A stretch of DNA of 8,033 nt from Acidimicrobiia bacterium (GTDB lineage: Bacteria; Actinomycetota; Acidimicrobiia; Spongiisociales; SHLN01): contig SHLN01000119.1 in assembly GCA_004283105.1 (NCBI GenBank), positions 1 through 8,033 of the forward strand, read 5' to 3'. Position 1 is the stretch's first letter, and each line of letters opens with the position of its first letter. Of the stretch, positions 1 through 5,578 are shown piece after piece. Made by a program: the position numbers and the translations under genes. The notes under the pieces were generated by a model. The model did not search any database. It had not been told where the DNA came from and was given only the letters and a program-made list of their open reading frames with translations.

Positions 1-971
1 CCCGTGCGATAAGGGACGTGGCCCACCGACACGGCGTCAAGCTGCGGTTCTTCCATGGCCGGGGAGGGACTGTCGGCCGGGGAGGGGGACCCACCGGTGA
101 CGCGATCATGGCGCAGGCATATGGCACGGTCGACGCAACGCTCAAGCTCACCGAGCAGGGCGAGGTCATCGCCGACAAGTACGGGTTGCCCGCCCTCGCC
201 TATCGCAATCTCGAGGTGGGTCTGGCGGCAGTGCTCGAGGCTTCGCTGCTCCACCGAACCTCACGGGCCGATGACGAGACGCTGTCACGCTGGTTCGACG
301 TTATGGACACCGTGTCGGACGCAGCCTTCACCGCCTACCGGGCCCTTGTCGACGACCCCGATCTTGTTCCGTATTTCCTCACCTCCACGCCTGTCGAGGA
401 GCTTGGTGCCATGAACATCGGCTCGCGCCCTGCCCGGCGACCCGGGACGGGCAAAGGGCTCGACGGATTGCGCGCCATCCCGTGGGTGTTCGGGTGGACC
501 CAGTCCCGTCAGGTCGTGCCCGGGTGGTTTGGCGTCGGGACAGGGCTGAAGGCGGCCCGGGCAGCCGGGCACGGGGACGTGATCGATGAGATGTTCGAGC
601 GATGGTCGTTCTTCCGCACGTTCATCTCCAATGTCGAGATGACCCTTACGAAGACCGACCTCCCGGTGGCGGCCCGATATGTGAAGCGCCTGGTGGATCC
701 GGAGCATCAGCACGTATTCGACGACATCCGGGGCGAATACGAGCGGACCGTCGAGGAAACCCTGGCGGTGACCGGAGCAGGAAATCTCCTCAATCGCAAC
801 CCCACTCTGGCTCGAACGCTGGCCGTCCGCGATGTGTACATCGACCCGATGAGCTTTGTCCAGGTCGAGCTCCTCGCCAAGGCCCGCGCCGGAGGCGGCG
901 ACGACAAACTGCGGCGGGCGCTTCTGTCGACAGTGAACGGGATAGCGGCTGGGTTGCGGAACACCGGGTAG
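1..971 (+). CDS. ppc: Phosphoenolpyruvate carboxylase, C-terminal part (5' end outside the window)
   Basis: Cytoplasmic anaplerotic enzyme that carboxylates PEP with bicarbonate to give oxaloacetate. The reading frame is open to the left edge (first whole codon at base 3), so no start is visible and the gene is partial. The 322 visible residues match in length the C-terminal part of E. coli Ppc from about residue 562 to its end at 883. They begin just before the active-site block FFHGRGGTVGRGGGP, whose His and second Arg correspond to E. coli His579 and Arg587. Next come the block QGEVIADKYGLPALAYRNLE, the block ELGAMNIGSRPARRPG, and LRAIPWVFGWTQSR. The protein ends in the near-invariant GIAAGLRNTG, with TAG at 969-971. 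No frameshift is seen. The N-terminal domain with the catalytic His (E. coli His138) lies upstream and could not be checked. No terminator hairpin follows. Confidence 0.97.
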   Translation, partial: RAIRDVAHRHGVKLRFFHGRGGTVGRGGGPTGDAIMAQAYGTVDATLKLTEQGEVIADKYGLPALAYRNLEVGLAAVLEASLLHRTSRADDETLSRWFDVMDTVSDAAFTAYRALVDDPDLVPYFLTSTPVEELGAMNIGSRPARRPGTGKGLDGLRAIPWVFGWTQSRQVVPGWFGVGTGLKAARAAGHGDVIDEMFERWSFFRTFISNVEMTLTKTDLPVAARYVKRLVDPEHQHVFDDIRGEYERTVEETLAVTGAGNLLNRNPTLARTLAVRDVYIDPMSFVQVELLAKARAGGGDDKLRRALLSTVNGIAAGLRNTG

Positions 972-998
972 GATCGCGAGTTCCAAAGAGCCCTGCCG

Positions 999-1250
999 GT
1001 GGGTCTCGGCCTGGTCTTCGGCATCGTGATCGGTGCCATCCTCTCGGCCATTACCGGCAACGCCGTCTGGATTGCCCTAGGCGTGAGCTTCGGCATCGTG
1101 TTGGCGCTGCCTTCTCCATACGGCGCTAGACCGACCCAGCCCATGACTGCCGTCGGGCCGCTCAGAATGTGCCGGCATGGGGCGGGGGATGCCTCTCTAC
1201 ATTGGCATCGCTTCGTAGACCCACATGTCCATTGGGCTATCGGCAAGTAG
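999..1250 (+). CDS. Small Gly-rich membrane protein, possibly a degraded remnant
   Basis: Not recognised as a named family. From GTG 999 the first 36 or so residues form a glycine-zipper-like hydrophobic stretch (GLGLVFGIVIGAILSAITGN, then WIALGVSFGIVLAL), enough for one or two membrane helices. It resembles small bacterial membrane proteins that end shortly after such a stretch. Here the frame runs on for about 45 polar residues of no recognisable character and overlaps the 3' end of the convergent YCII gene by 54 bases, so the natural stop may have been lost. A weak purine run (AAAGAG at 985-990) lies 8 nt before GTG. The frame is also continuous with the end of ppc after its stop at 969-971. 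It may be a real 40-residue peptide gene with a damaged end, or chance coding in a spacer. Confidence 0.35.
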   Translation: MGLGLVFGIVIGAILSAITGNAVWIALGVSFGIVLALPSPYGARPTQPMTAVGPLRMCRHGAGDASLHWHRFVDPHVHWAIGK

Positions 1251-1484
1251 TTCGACAGCGTCGTCGATCGATTCTGCCTGCACGATCGAATAGCCGAGTG
1301 CGGGGCTAACGTCTGGACCGATCTCGGTGACGGTGCCGTCCTTTGAAACTGTTCGACCGTTGAACAGTGGATTCCCCGAGTCCACAACATGGTCCTGGAT
1401 GCCGTTCCACCACTTCATGTGGGCTTCCTTGAATTCGGGCGATTGCTCTATTGCGCCGTGGGCGAGCAGGACGAACTTCTTCAT
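1197..1484 (-). CDS. YCII-related (DGPF-type) domain protein
   Basis: Small cytoplasmic protein of 95 residues, the usual size for a single YCII-related ferredoxin-like domain. Visible family features are the N-terminal strand MKKFVLLAHG, the middle block VVDSGNPLFNGRTV, the helix GYSIVQAESIDDAVELLADSP (residues 64-84) and the C-terminal strand VYEAMPM. The family is linked to YciI-like hydrolase folds and to sigma or ArsR-regulated stress genes, but most members have no assigned reaction, and I assign none here. The ATG at 1484 overlaps the stop of the upstream arsR-type gene (ATGA, 1481-1484) and has a good ribosome site (GAGGAG, 5 nt before ATG) inside that gene, so the two are co-transcribed and probably translationally coupled. 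Its likely control is by the repressor upstream. Confidence 0.85.
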   Translation of the reverse strand: MKKFVLLAHGAIEQSPEFKEAHMKWWNGIQDHVVDSGNPLFNGRTVSKDGTVTEIGPDVSPALGYSIVQAESIDDAVELLADSPMDMWVYEAMPM

Positions 1485-1834
1485 GATGACTCCTCAGTCT
1501 CTCGTGTCTTGTTGAGATAGGTCGCATATGTCTCGAGTGATTCAGCCTCGGACCCCCAGTACGGGTGGAACTGCTCCACCCATGTTTGAAGCAGCCGAAG
1601 CGGTGCCCTCTCCAACGCCAGGATGTTCGTTCGCCCTATCTTGCGCCTCTTGACCATCGCTGCCTCTTCGAGCACACGGATGTGCTTGTGGATGGCAGGC
1701 AGGGACAGGCTGCGCAGACGTGCGAGTTCACTGATCGATCTGGGTCGGATTGCGAGGTAGCGGATCACCTCTCGACGGTGCACGTTCGCCAAGGCGTCGA
1801 ACACCGAACTGAGATCGTGTTTGTCTCCTACCAC
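1481..1834 (-). CDS. ArsR-family winged-helix transcriptional repressor
   Basis: 117-residue DNA-binding protein of the ArsR/SmtB fold. The N-terminal helix SSVFDALANVHRREVIRYLA (residues 9-28) is typical of the family. The HTH spans about residues 33-61, with recognition helix LSLPAIHKHIRVLEEAAMV, and a basic wing KRRKIGRTNILAL follows at 62-74. The C-terminal helix (about 78-109, WVEQFHPYWGSEAESLETYA) resembles non-metal ArsR proteins paired with YCII or SRPBCC genes. There is no cysteine at all, so the classical ELCVCDL metal site is absent and the inducer is unlikely to be bound through thiols. The start is GTG 1834: an in-frame TAG sits 9 bases upstream (1844-1846), so no longer form is possible, and there is no room for a ribosome site, which suggests a leaderless mRNA. 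A palindrome at 1831-1862 covers the promoter and start and suggests autorepression. Confidence 0.9.
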   Translation of the reverse strand: MVGDKHDLSSVFDALANVHRREVIRYLAIRPRSISELARLRSLSLPAIHKHIRVLEEAAMVKRRKIGRTNILALERAPLRLLQTWVEQFHPYWGSEAESLETYATYLNKTRETEESS

Positions 1835-1862
1835 ACACTTAACCTAGAGGTTAAGTGTGTGG
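1831..1862. promoter_or_regulatory. Palindromic operator of the ArsR-YCII unit
   Basis: Two 15-bp arms, CCACACACTTAACCT (1831-1845) and AGGTTAAGTGTGTGG (1848-1862), are exact reverse complements separated by 2 bases. The palindrome lies over the spacer, the -10 box, the presumed transcription start and the GTG start codon of the repressor. ArsR dimers usually bind such dyads in their own promoter, so this is probably the autoregulatory operator. Binding has not been shown; the assignment rests on symmetry and position. Confidence 0.8.
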
Positions 1863-1869
1863 ATTGCAA
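1834..1869 (-). promoter_or_regulatory. Promoter of the ArsR-YCII unit, leaderless
   Basis: On the minus strand a -35-like TTGCAA (1864-1869) is followed by a 17-bp spacer and a -10-like TAGGTT (1841-1846). Six bases later comes GTG 1834, so the expected transcription start is the first base of the start codon. The match to the sigma-70 consensus is moderate, but the spacing is ideal and agrees with the absence of a ribosome site. Confidence 0.55.
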
Positions 1870-1978
1870 ACGGCCTGTGCCCTTGTTCGCAGGCGGCGAG
1901 GCCTACGGCCAATAGAACCGCCAACAGGCGGCCATCTTGAGCGGCCTGAACCATCGAGGATTCCAGCGCAGGTCTCGT

Positions 1979-2013
1979 AGCTCAAAGCTCATAGCCCAAG
2001 GCTCACAGCTCGC
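1979..2013. repeat. Degenerate heptanucleotide tandem repeat (AGCTCAN), five units
   Basis: Five consecutive 7-base units: AGCTCAA, AGCTCAT, AGCCCAA, GGCTCAC, AGCTCGC. The array lies just upstream of the zinc-ribbon gene, between it and the divergent repressor gene, in a 170-base spacer (1863-2032) that otherwise holds only the two promoters. It is more decayed than the other heptamer arrays in the window. Confidence 0.7.
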
Positions 2014-2020
2014 AGAAGCG

Positions 2021-2033
2021 TAAGCTTCCCCTA
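2021..2033 (+). promoter_or_regulatory. -10 box of the zinc-ribbon gene, probable leaderless start
   Basis: TAAGCT (2021-2026) fits TAnnnT and lies 6 bases before ATG 2033. The sequence GCGTAAG before it also occurs at 7190-7196 at the same distance from the lipoprotein start. There is no Shine-Dalgarno sequence. No convincing -35 hexamer was found. Confidence 0.4.
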
Positions 2034-2218
2034 TGGAGCCGGTAAAGACCATTACCTGTGTCGAATGTGGGGGAACGGCTCATCTCTTGAGCCACCGGCC
2101 CGACGATGACCCATTCGAAGTCGGCGATGTGGTGGCGTATACGTGCGCCGACTGCAACCACCGACTCGACATCGTGCTCGAGGACGACGAAGAGGTCGGC
2201 GAGTTCGCCGGGCAATAG
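2033..2218 (+). CDS. Small zinc-ribbon protein
   Basis: 61-residue cytoplasmic protein with two Cys-x-x-Cys knuckles (C9-VE-C12 and C38-AD-C41) spaced as in a zinc ribbon. The blocks CVECGGTAHLLS and GDVVAYTCADCNHRLDIV separate them, followed by an acidic tail (EDDEEVGEF). Small actinobacterial zinc-ribbon proteins of this pattern are generally of unknown function; the fold suggests nucleic-acid or protein contact. ATG 2033 is chosen because TAAGCT lies 6 bases upstream, as at other probable leaderless starts in the window. The stop at 2216-2218 is 9 bases from the next gene, so co-transcription with the phosphoribosyltransferase is likely. An internal hydrolase or kinase motif is absent. Confidence 0.85.
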   Translation: MEPVKTITCVECGGTAHLLSHRPDDDPFEVGDVVAYTCADCNHRLDIVLEDDEEVGEFAGQ

Positions 2219-2227
2219 AACCACTTC

Positions 2228-2866
2228 ATGAGCGACATGGGCTTTCGCAATCGACGCGACGCGGGCAAGCAGCTCGGCGACGCCCTCGCTGCGTACCGCG
2301 ACCGAGACCCGCTCGTCGTCGGACTCCCGCGCGGTGGCGTGGTGGTGGCCGCCGAGGTCGCAGCCGCCCTCGAGGCCGATCTCGACATTCTCGTGGTCCG
2401 CAAACTCGGTGCGCCCGGCCAGCCTGAGCTGGGCCTCGGCGCCATTGCCGAGGGGGGAGTCCTGCTACTGAACAAACCGCTCATGCGCCAGGTGCGGGTG
2501 ACCAAAGAGCAGCTGCAATCGACCATCGACGCCGAAAACGAAGAGCTCAAGCGCCGCCTCGAGACGTACCGGGGCGACCGCGAGCCCATCGATGTGACCG
2601 GCCGGCTCGTGATCGTCGTTGACGACGGCCTCGCTACCGGTGGCACCGTCCGGGCCGCAGCCGGCGCCCTCCAACACCTCGGCGCCGGATCGCTCGTCTT
2701 GGCTGTCCCGGTCGGGTCACCACGTACCGTCGAAGAGCTCGCTCCACTGTTCGACGACATCATCTGTCTGGAGACCCCGGTCACCTTCTGGGCCATCGGC
2801 CAGTTCTACGCCGACTTCGAGCAAACCAGCGACGAAGAGGTGGTCGAGTTGCTCGCCGGCTCGTAG
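2228..2866 (+). CDS. Type I phosphoribosyltransferase-domain protein
   Basis: 212-residue cytoplasmic protein of the PRTase type I fold, of the standalone actinobacterial kind annotated as predicted phosphoribosyltransferase. The PRPP-binding motif VIVVDDGLATGGT (residues 128-140) is intact, with both acidic residues and the Gly-Thr loop. The PRGG loop lies at 34-37 and VVRKLGAPGQPELGLGAIAEGG at 56-77. The C-terminal FYADFEQTSDEEVVELL is typical of the family. The substrate base is unknown, and I would not call it hprT, apt or pyrE. ATG 2228 is 9 bases after the zinc-ribbon stop. A second ATG at 2237 is possible because FRNRRDAGKQL is where the family usually begins. There is no Shine-Dalgarno; TAGAAC lies 6 bases before ATG 2228 and may be a second promoter. 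A heptamer array begins 4 bases after the stop. Confidence 0.93.
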   Translation: MSDMGFRNRRDAGKQLGDALAAYRDRDPLVVGLPRGGVVVAAEVAAALEADLDILVVRKLGAPGQPELGLGAIAEGGVLLLNKPLMRQVRVTKEQLQSTIDAENEELKRRLETYRGDREPIDVTGRLVIVVDDGLATGGTVRAAAGALQHLGAGSLVLAVPVGSPRTVEELAPLFDDIICLETPVTFWAIGQFYADFEQTSDEEVVELLAGS

Positions 2867-2870
2867 CGCT

Positions 2871-2898
2871 CGTTGCCCGTTGCCCGTTGCCCGTTGTG
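2871..2898. repeat. Heptanucleotide tandem repeat (CGTTGCC), four units
   Basis: Three exact CGTTGCC units and a variant CGTTGTG, starting 4 bases after the phosphoribosyltransferase stop codon. It lies in the spacer between two convergent genes and adjoins a second array of different sequence. Confidence 0.85.
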
Positions 2899-2902
2899 AC
2901 GA

Positions 2903-2944
2903 GGGACTAGGGACGAGGGACTAGGGACTAGGGACTAGGGACTC
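2903..2944. repeat. Heptanucleotide tandem repeat (GGGACTA), six units
   Basis: Units are GGGACTA, GGGACGA, GGGACTA three times, then GGGACTC. A degenerate unit GTGACGA (2896-2902) joins it to the CGTTGCC array. The right end runs into the 3' end of the ABC transporter gene and supplies its TAG stop (2935-2937, read on the minus strand). Confidence 0.88.
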
Positions 2945-4731
2945 TGAATATGCCACGGAACTGCTGTGCCGGTTTGCACCTTCCAGAGGGCGGCGTAGAG
3001 GCCGTCCAGTTCCAGCAGGTCGTCGTGGTGGCCGTTCTCCACAACGAGGCCGCGGTCGATGACGTAGATGTGGTCGGCATTTCGCACGGTTGAGAGGCGG
3101 TGGGCGATGACGATGGTGGTGCGGTCGATGGAGATCTTCTCGAGTGATCGCTGGATGGCAGCTTCGGTCTCGTTGTCGACCGACGAGGTGGCTTCGTCGA
3201 GCACGAGGATGGGTGGGTCCTTGAGGACGGCCCGGGCGATGGAGACTCGCTGTCGCTGGCCGCCCGAGAGCTTCTGACCTCTTTCGCCGACGATCGTGTC
3301 GTAGCCGTTTGGAAAGTCCACGATGAAGTCGTGGGCTTCGGCGATGGTGGCAGCTTCGATGACGTCCTCGAGGGAGGCGTCGGGCCGAGCGTACGCGATG
3401 TTCTCCCGCACGGTTCCGTGGAAGAGAAACACGTCCTGTGAGACGAGGCCGATCGCTTGTCTCAGCTCGGCAAATCGGAGTTCAGAGATTGTGTGCCCAT
3501 CGATGGCGATCCGGCCCCCGGTCACGTCGTAGAACCGGAGGAGGAGTTTGATGATGGTCGACTTGCCGGCGCCGGTGGCCCCAACGATGGCGACCGTGTT
3601 GCCCGCCGGTACCTCGAAGCTGAGCCCATGCAGCACAGGCACACCATTCGAGTAGGCGAATCGAACATCCTCGAAGTCGACCCGACCCAGGGCCACCGGG
3701 GTGGTCAACTCGGCTTCTCCGCCCACCACCTGGATGGGCGTGTCGAGGAGGTTCAGGATCCGGTCGGTCGACGCCATTGCTCGCTGGTAGAGGTCGAACG
3801 TCTCGCCGAGACGGGTGAGCGGCCAGAGGAGTCGCTGGGTGAGGAACACCATGATCGTGTAGCCGCCGACGGACAGCGCCTCCTCGGACACGTAGTAGCC
3901 GCCCAGCACGAGGGTCGCGATGAACCCGGTGAGGATCGCCATCCGAATGAGTGGCACAAACGCCGAGCTCAATCGAATGGCCTCTCGATTGGACGCCACG
4001 TAGTCGCGGCTGGCCTGGTTGATCCGCTCGGTCTCGTGGCTCTCGGCGGTGAAGCTCTTGATGGTGGCGATGCCCGACAAGTTGTTGACAAGGAAGGCGT
4101 TGAGCAGGCCGACCTTCTCCCGGACATCGGCGTAGCGGGGGGCGATCCACTGCTGGAACTTGAATGAGCCCCACAGGATGAGGGGCATCGGGATGAAGGC
4201 GAGCCAGGCCACGCGCCATTCGATGAGGAAAAAGGCGAACCCGATCGACACCACGGTGGTGGCGACCTGGACGACCTCGTTTGCGCCGTCGTTGAGGAAC
4301 CGCTCCAACTGTTGGACGTCGTCGTTGAGGATGGCCATGAGACCGCCGGTCGACCGATCTTCGAAGTAGGCGAGCTCCAGCTCCTGGACATGCCGGTAGG
4401 CGTCGAGGCGGATCTCATGCTGGATGTCCTGGGCGAGGTTGCGCCAGTACACCTTGAGCAGGTACTCGAACACCGACTCGAGCACCCAGACAACGGCGGT
4501 GATGGCGGCGAGGAACCAGAGCTGACCCATGATGTCGTCGGGCCCGAAATTGGCGATGAAGCTTCCTTCTCGCTCGACAACGGTGTCGACGCCGAGGCCG
4601 ATGAGCAGCGGCGGGAGGATGTCGAACACCTTGTTGAGAATCGAGAACGAAATGGCCGCATAGATGCGCCGCCGATAGCTGGACGCATAGTGGAACAGCC
4701 GTCGAAGCGCACTTCTCGTCTCAGTGTCCAT
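2935..4731 (-). CDS. ABC exporter half-transporter (fused membrane and ATPase domains)
   Basis: 598-residue inner-membrane protein of the ABCB/MsbA-like exporter type, expected to work as a homodimer or a heterodimer. The membrane domain spans about residues 1-330, with hydrophobic segments near 24-50, 70-92, 155-190 and 265-305 and the coupling region ELAYFEDRSTGGLMAILNDDV (119-139). The ATPase domain spans about 345-590: Walker A VGATGAGKST (383-392), Q-loop SQDVFLFHGTVRENIAYA (431-448), signature LSGGQ (488-492), Walker B ILVLDE (508-513) with catalytic Glu513, D-loop SSVD, and switch His544 in IAHRLSTVRNAD. All catalytic residues are present. Substrate cannot be read from sequence. No second half-transporter is adjacent, which favours a homodimer. 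The start is ATG 4731, with no ribosome site. The C-terminal end is encoded partly by a heptamer repeat array. Confidence 0.96.
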   Translation of the reverse strand: MDTETRSALRRLFHYASSYRRRIYAAISFSILNKVFDILPPLLIGLGVDTVVEREGSFIANFGPDDIMGQLWFLAAITAVVWVLESVFEYLLKVYWRNLAQDIQHEIRLDAYRHVQELELAYFEDRSTGGLMAILNDDVQQLERFLNDGANEVVQVATTVVSIGFAFFLIEWRVAWLAFIPMPLILWGSFKFQQWIAPRYADVREKVGLLNAFLVNNLSGIATIKSFTAESHETERINQASRDYVASNREAIRLSSAFVPLIRMAILTGFIATLVLGGYYVSEEALSVGGYTIMVFLTQRLLWPLTRLGETFDLYQRAMASTDRILNLLDTPIQVVGGEAELTTPVALGRVDFEDVRFAYSNGVPVLHGLSFEVPAGNTVAIVGATGAGKSTIIKLLLRFYDVTGGRIAIDGHTISELRFAELRQAIGLVSQDVFLFHGTVRENIAYARPDASLEDVIEAATIAEAHDFIVDFPNGYDTIVGERGQKLSGGQRQRVSIARAVLKDPPILVLDEATSSVDNETEAAIQRSLEKISIDRTTIVIAHRLSTVRNADHIYVIDRGLVVENGHHDDLLELDGLYAALWKVQTGTAVPWHIQSP

Positions 4732-4744
4732 TCGGGGGAGGCTA
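4731..4744 (-). promoter_or_regulatory. -10 box of the ABC exporter gene, probable leaderless start
   Basis: On the minus strand TAGCCT (4739-4744) fits TAnnnT and lies 7 bases before ATG 4731. The intervening bases are C-rich and offer no Shine-Dalgarno pairing. No good -35 hexamer was found at 16-18 bases. Confidence 0.3.
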
Positions 4745-4768
4745 ACGGCAAGGCTGGAGGCGTTGCTT

Positions 4769-4791
4769 GCGGCAATCCTTCGGATTGTCGC
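4769..4791. promoter_or_regulatory. Inverted repeat upstream of the ABC exporter promoter
   Basis: Arms GCGGCAATCC (4769-4778) and GGATTGTCGC (4782-4791) pair over 10 positions with one mismatch (a G-U pair in plus-strand RNA) around a 3-base loop. The site is about 25 bases upstream of the proposed -10 box, a place where a regulator could bind. No regulator gene is adjacent, so the role as an operator is conjecture. It could instead be part of the repeat-rich spacer. Confidence 0.4.
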
Positions 4792-4828
4792 GAGATGGAG
4801 TGGTCAGCTCCTACTCATGCCTGCCCGA

Positions 4829-5002
4829 GTCAGTCCCCCCGGCTAGTCCGGGGGGAAGGTACCGCTCGCCGCAGGCGAGGGGTATTGGGGTTCTTCTAGT
4901 GCCTGCCGTGGAGGTCGGTTCGGACTGTGCCCCCCTACCCCCACCTGCGCTTTGCTCCGGTGGCGGTACCAGGTGAGTTCCAGCTTCGCTGGGGGGACTG
5001 AC
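4829..5002. mobile_element. 174-bp symmetrical MITE-like intergenic element
   Basis: The element is bounded by perfect 12-bp inverted repeats, GTCAGTCCCCCC (4829-4840) and GGGGGGACTGAC (4991-5002). A second nested pair follows, GGTACCGC (4858-4865) and GCGGTACC (4963-4970), then a looser GC-rich pair (GGGGTA at 4880-4885 against TACCCC at 4936-4941). Between the nested pairs each arm carries local hairpins: TCCCCCCGG/CCGGGGGGA (4834-4856), CTCGCC/GGCGAG (4865-4879), CCAGC/GCTGG (4980-4992), and an imperfect one at about 4942-4962. It has no transposase and no clear target-site duplication. Most of the 292-base gene-free stretch 4732-5023 is this element; the rest holds the inverted repeat at 4769-4791 and a GGGGGCC doublet (5011-5024). 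Confidence 0.55.
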
Positions 5003-5023
5003 ATCTCGCCGGGGGCCGGGGGC

Positions 5024-5578
5024 CTACTGTCTGGCTCGCTCCGTCTCTTCCACCAACGCCACGAGCAGCCTCTTGATCTGATCCAGGTGTCGCTCATTCA
5101 CCAGATTGAGCTCCTCGTCGAACTGCTTGGAGGCGTGACTGATCAGCACGTTCGGACGGGTCACCACCCGCATGTCGTTGTGCATGAGGATCTGACGCAG
5201 GTGCTGCTGGGCGTAGGCGGTGCCGAGGCGTCCGCCCGCGCCCATGATGGCCGCCGGCTTGTCGTCGAGCGGCGAATCGGATCCGCGGGACGCCCAGTCG
5301 ATGGCGTTCTTCATGACACCGGGAATGGACCAGTTGTACTCGGGGGCCGCGAACAGGATGGCGTCGGCCCGGCCGAGCTTTTCCCGCATGGATACAACGG
5401 ACTCCGGGTATCCGTCATGCTTCTCGACATCATGGTTGTAGACGGGAACGTCTGCGTATTCGATGATCTCGAGCTTGGCATCGTCGGGAAGGACGGACTG
5501 GGCAGCTCGCAGCAACGCGGTGTTGTACGAGTCCCTACGCAGACTGCCCGAGAGCCCGACGATATGGATGGTGCTCAC
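5024..5578 (-). CDS. NAD(P)H-dependent FMN reductase (flavodoxin-like)
   Basis: 184-residue cytoplasmic flavoprotein of the NADPH-dependent FMN reductase family, near the size of E. coli ChrR/YieF (188 residues). It would reduce quinones, flavins or similar acceptors using NAD(P)H. The FMN phosphate loop is GSLRRDSYN (residues 11-19). The second FMN block is PEYNWSIPGVMKNAIDW (79-95), and GAGGRLGTAYAQ (113-124) is the third conserved loop. The start is GTG 5578, whose bases overlap the YceI stop (GTGA, 5575-5578), so translation is probably coupled. The next gene upstream is YceI; downstream lies the MITE-like spacer. Substrate choice (chromate, quinone, azo compound) cannot be told from sequence. 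Confidence 0.93.
   Translation of the reverse strand: MSTIHIVGLSGSLRRDSYNTALLRAAQSVLPDDAKLEIIEYADVPVYNHDVEKHDGYPESVVSMREKLGRADAILFAAPEYNWSIPGVMKNAIDWASRGSDSPLDDKPAAIMGAGGRLGTAYAQQHLRQILMHNDMRVVTRPNVLISHASKQFDEELNLVNERHLDQIKRLLVALVEETERARQ

Noticed and set aside
285..986. Minus-strand ORF of 233 codons
   Set aside because: It lies antisense within ppc, which has unmistakable motifs; the protein has no recognisable domain and a composition expected of a shadow frame.
2903..2944. Telomere-like TAGGGAC repeat
   Set aside because: The resemblance to telomere units is superficial; the array is internal, short, and flanked by ordinary genes.
3457..4219. Long ORFs on both strands in other frames over the ABC exporter
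   Set aside because: They are frame shadows of a GC-rich gene whose own frame has every ABC motif; their products are Arg/Gly/His-rich with no domain.
4834..4856. Strong hairpin as an intrinsic terminator
   Set aside because: The 9-bp GC stem has no T-run after it on either strand, and it is better explained as part of the symmetrical element.
4843..5097. Minus-strand ORF of 84 codons across the spacer
   Set aside because: Most of it is encoded by the inverted-repeat element and it overlaps the end of the FMN reductase gene; the Pro/Ser-rich product has no known fold.
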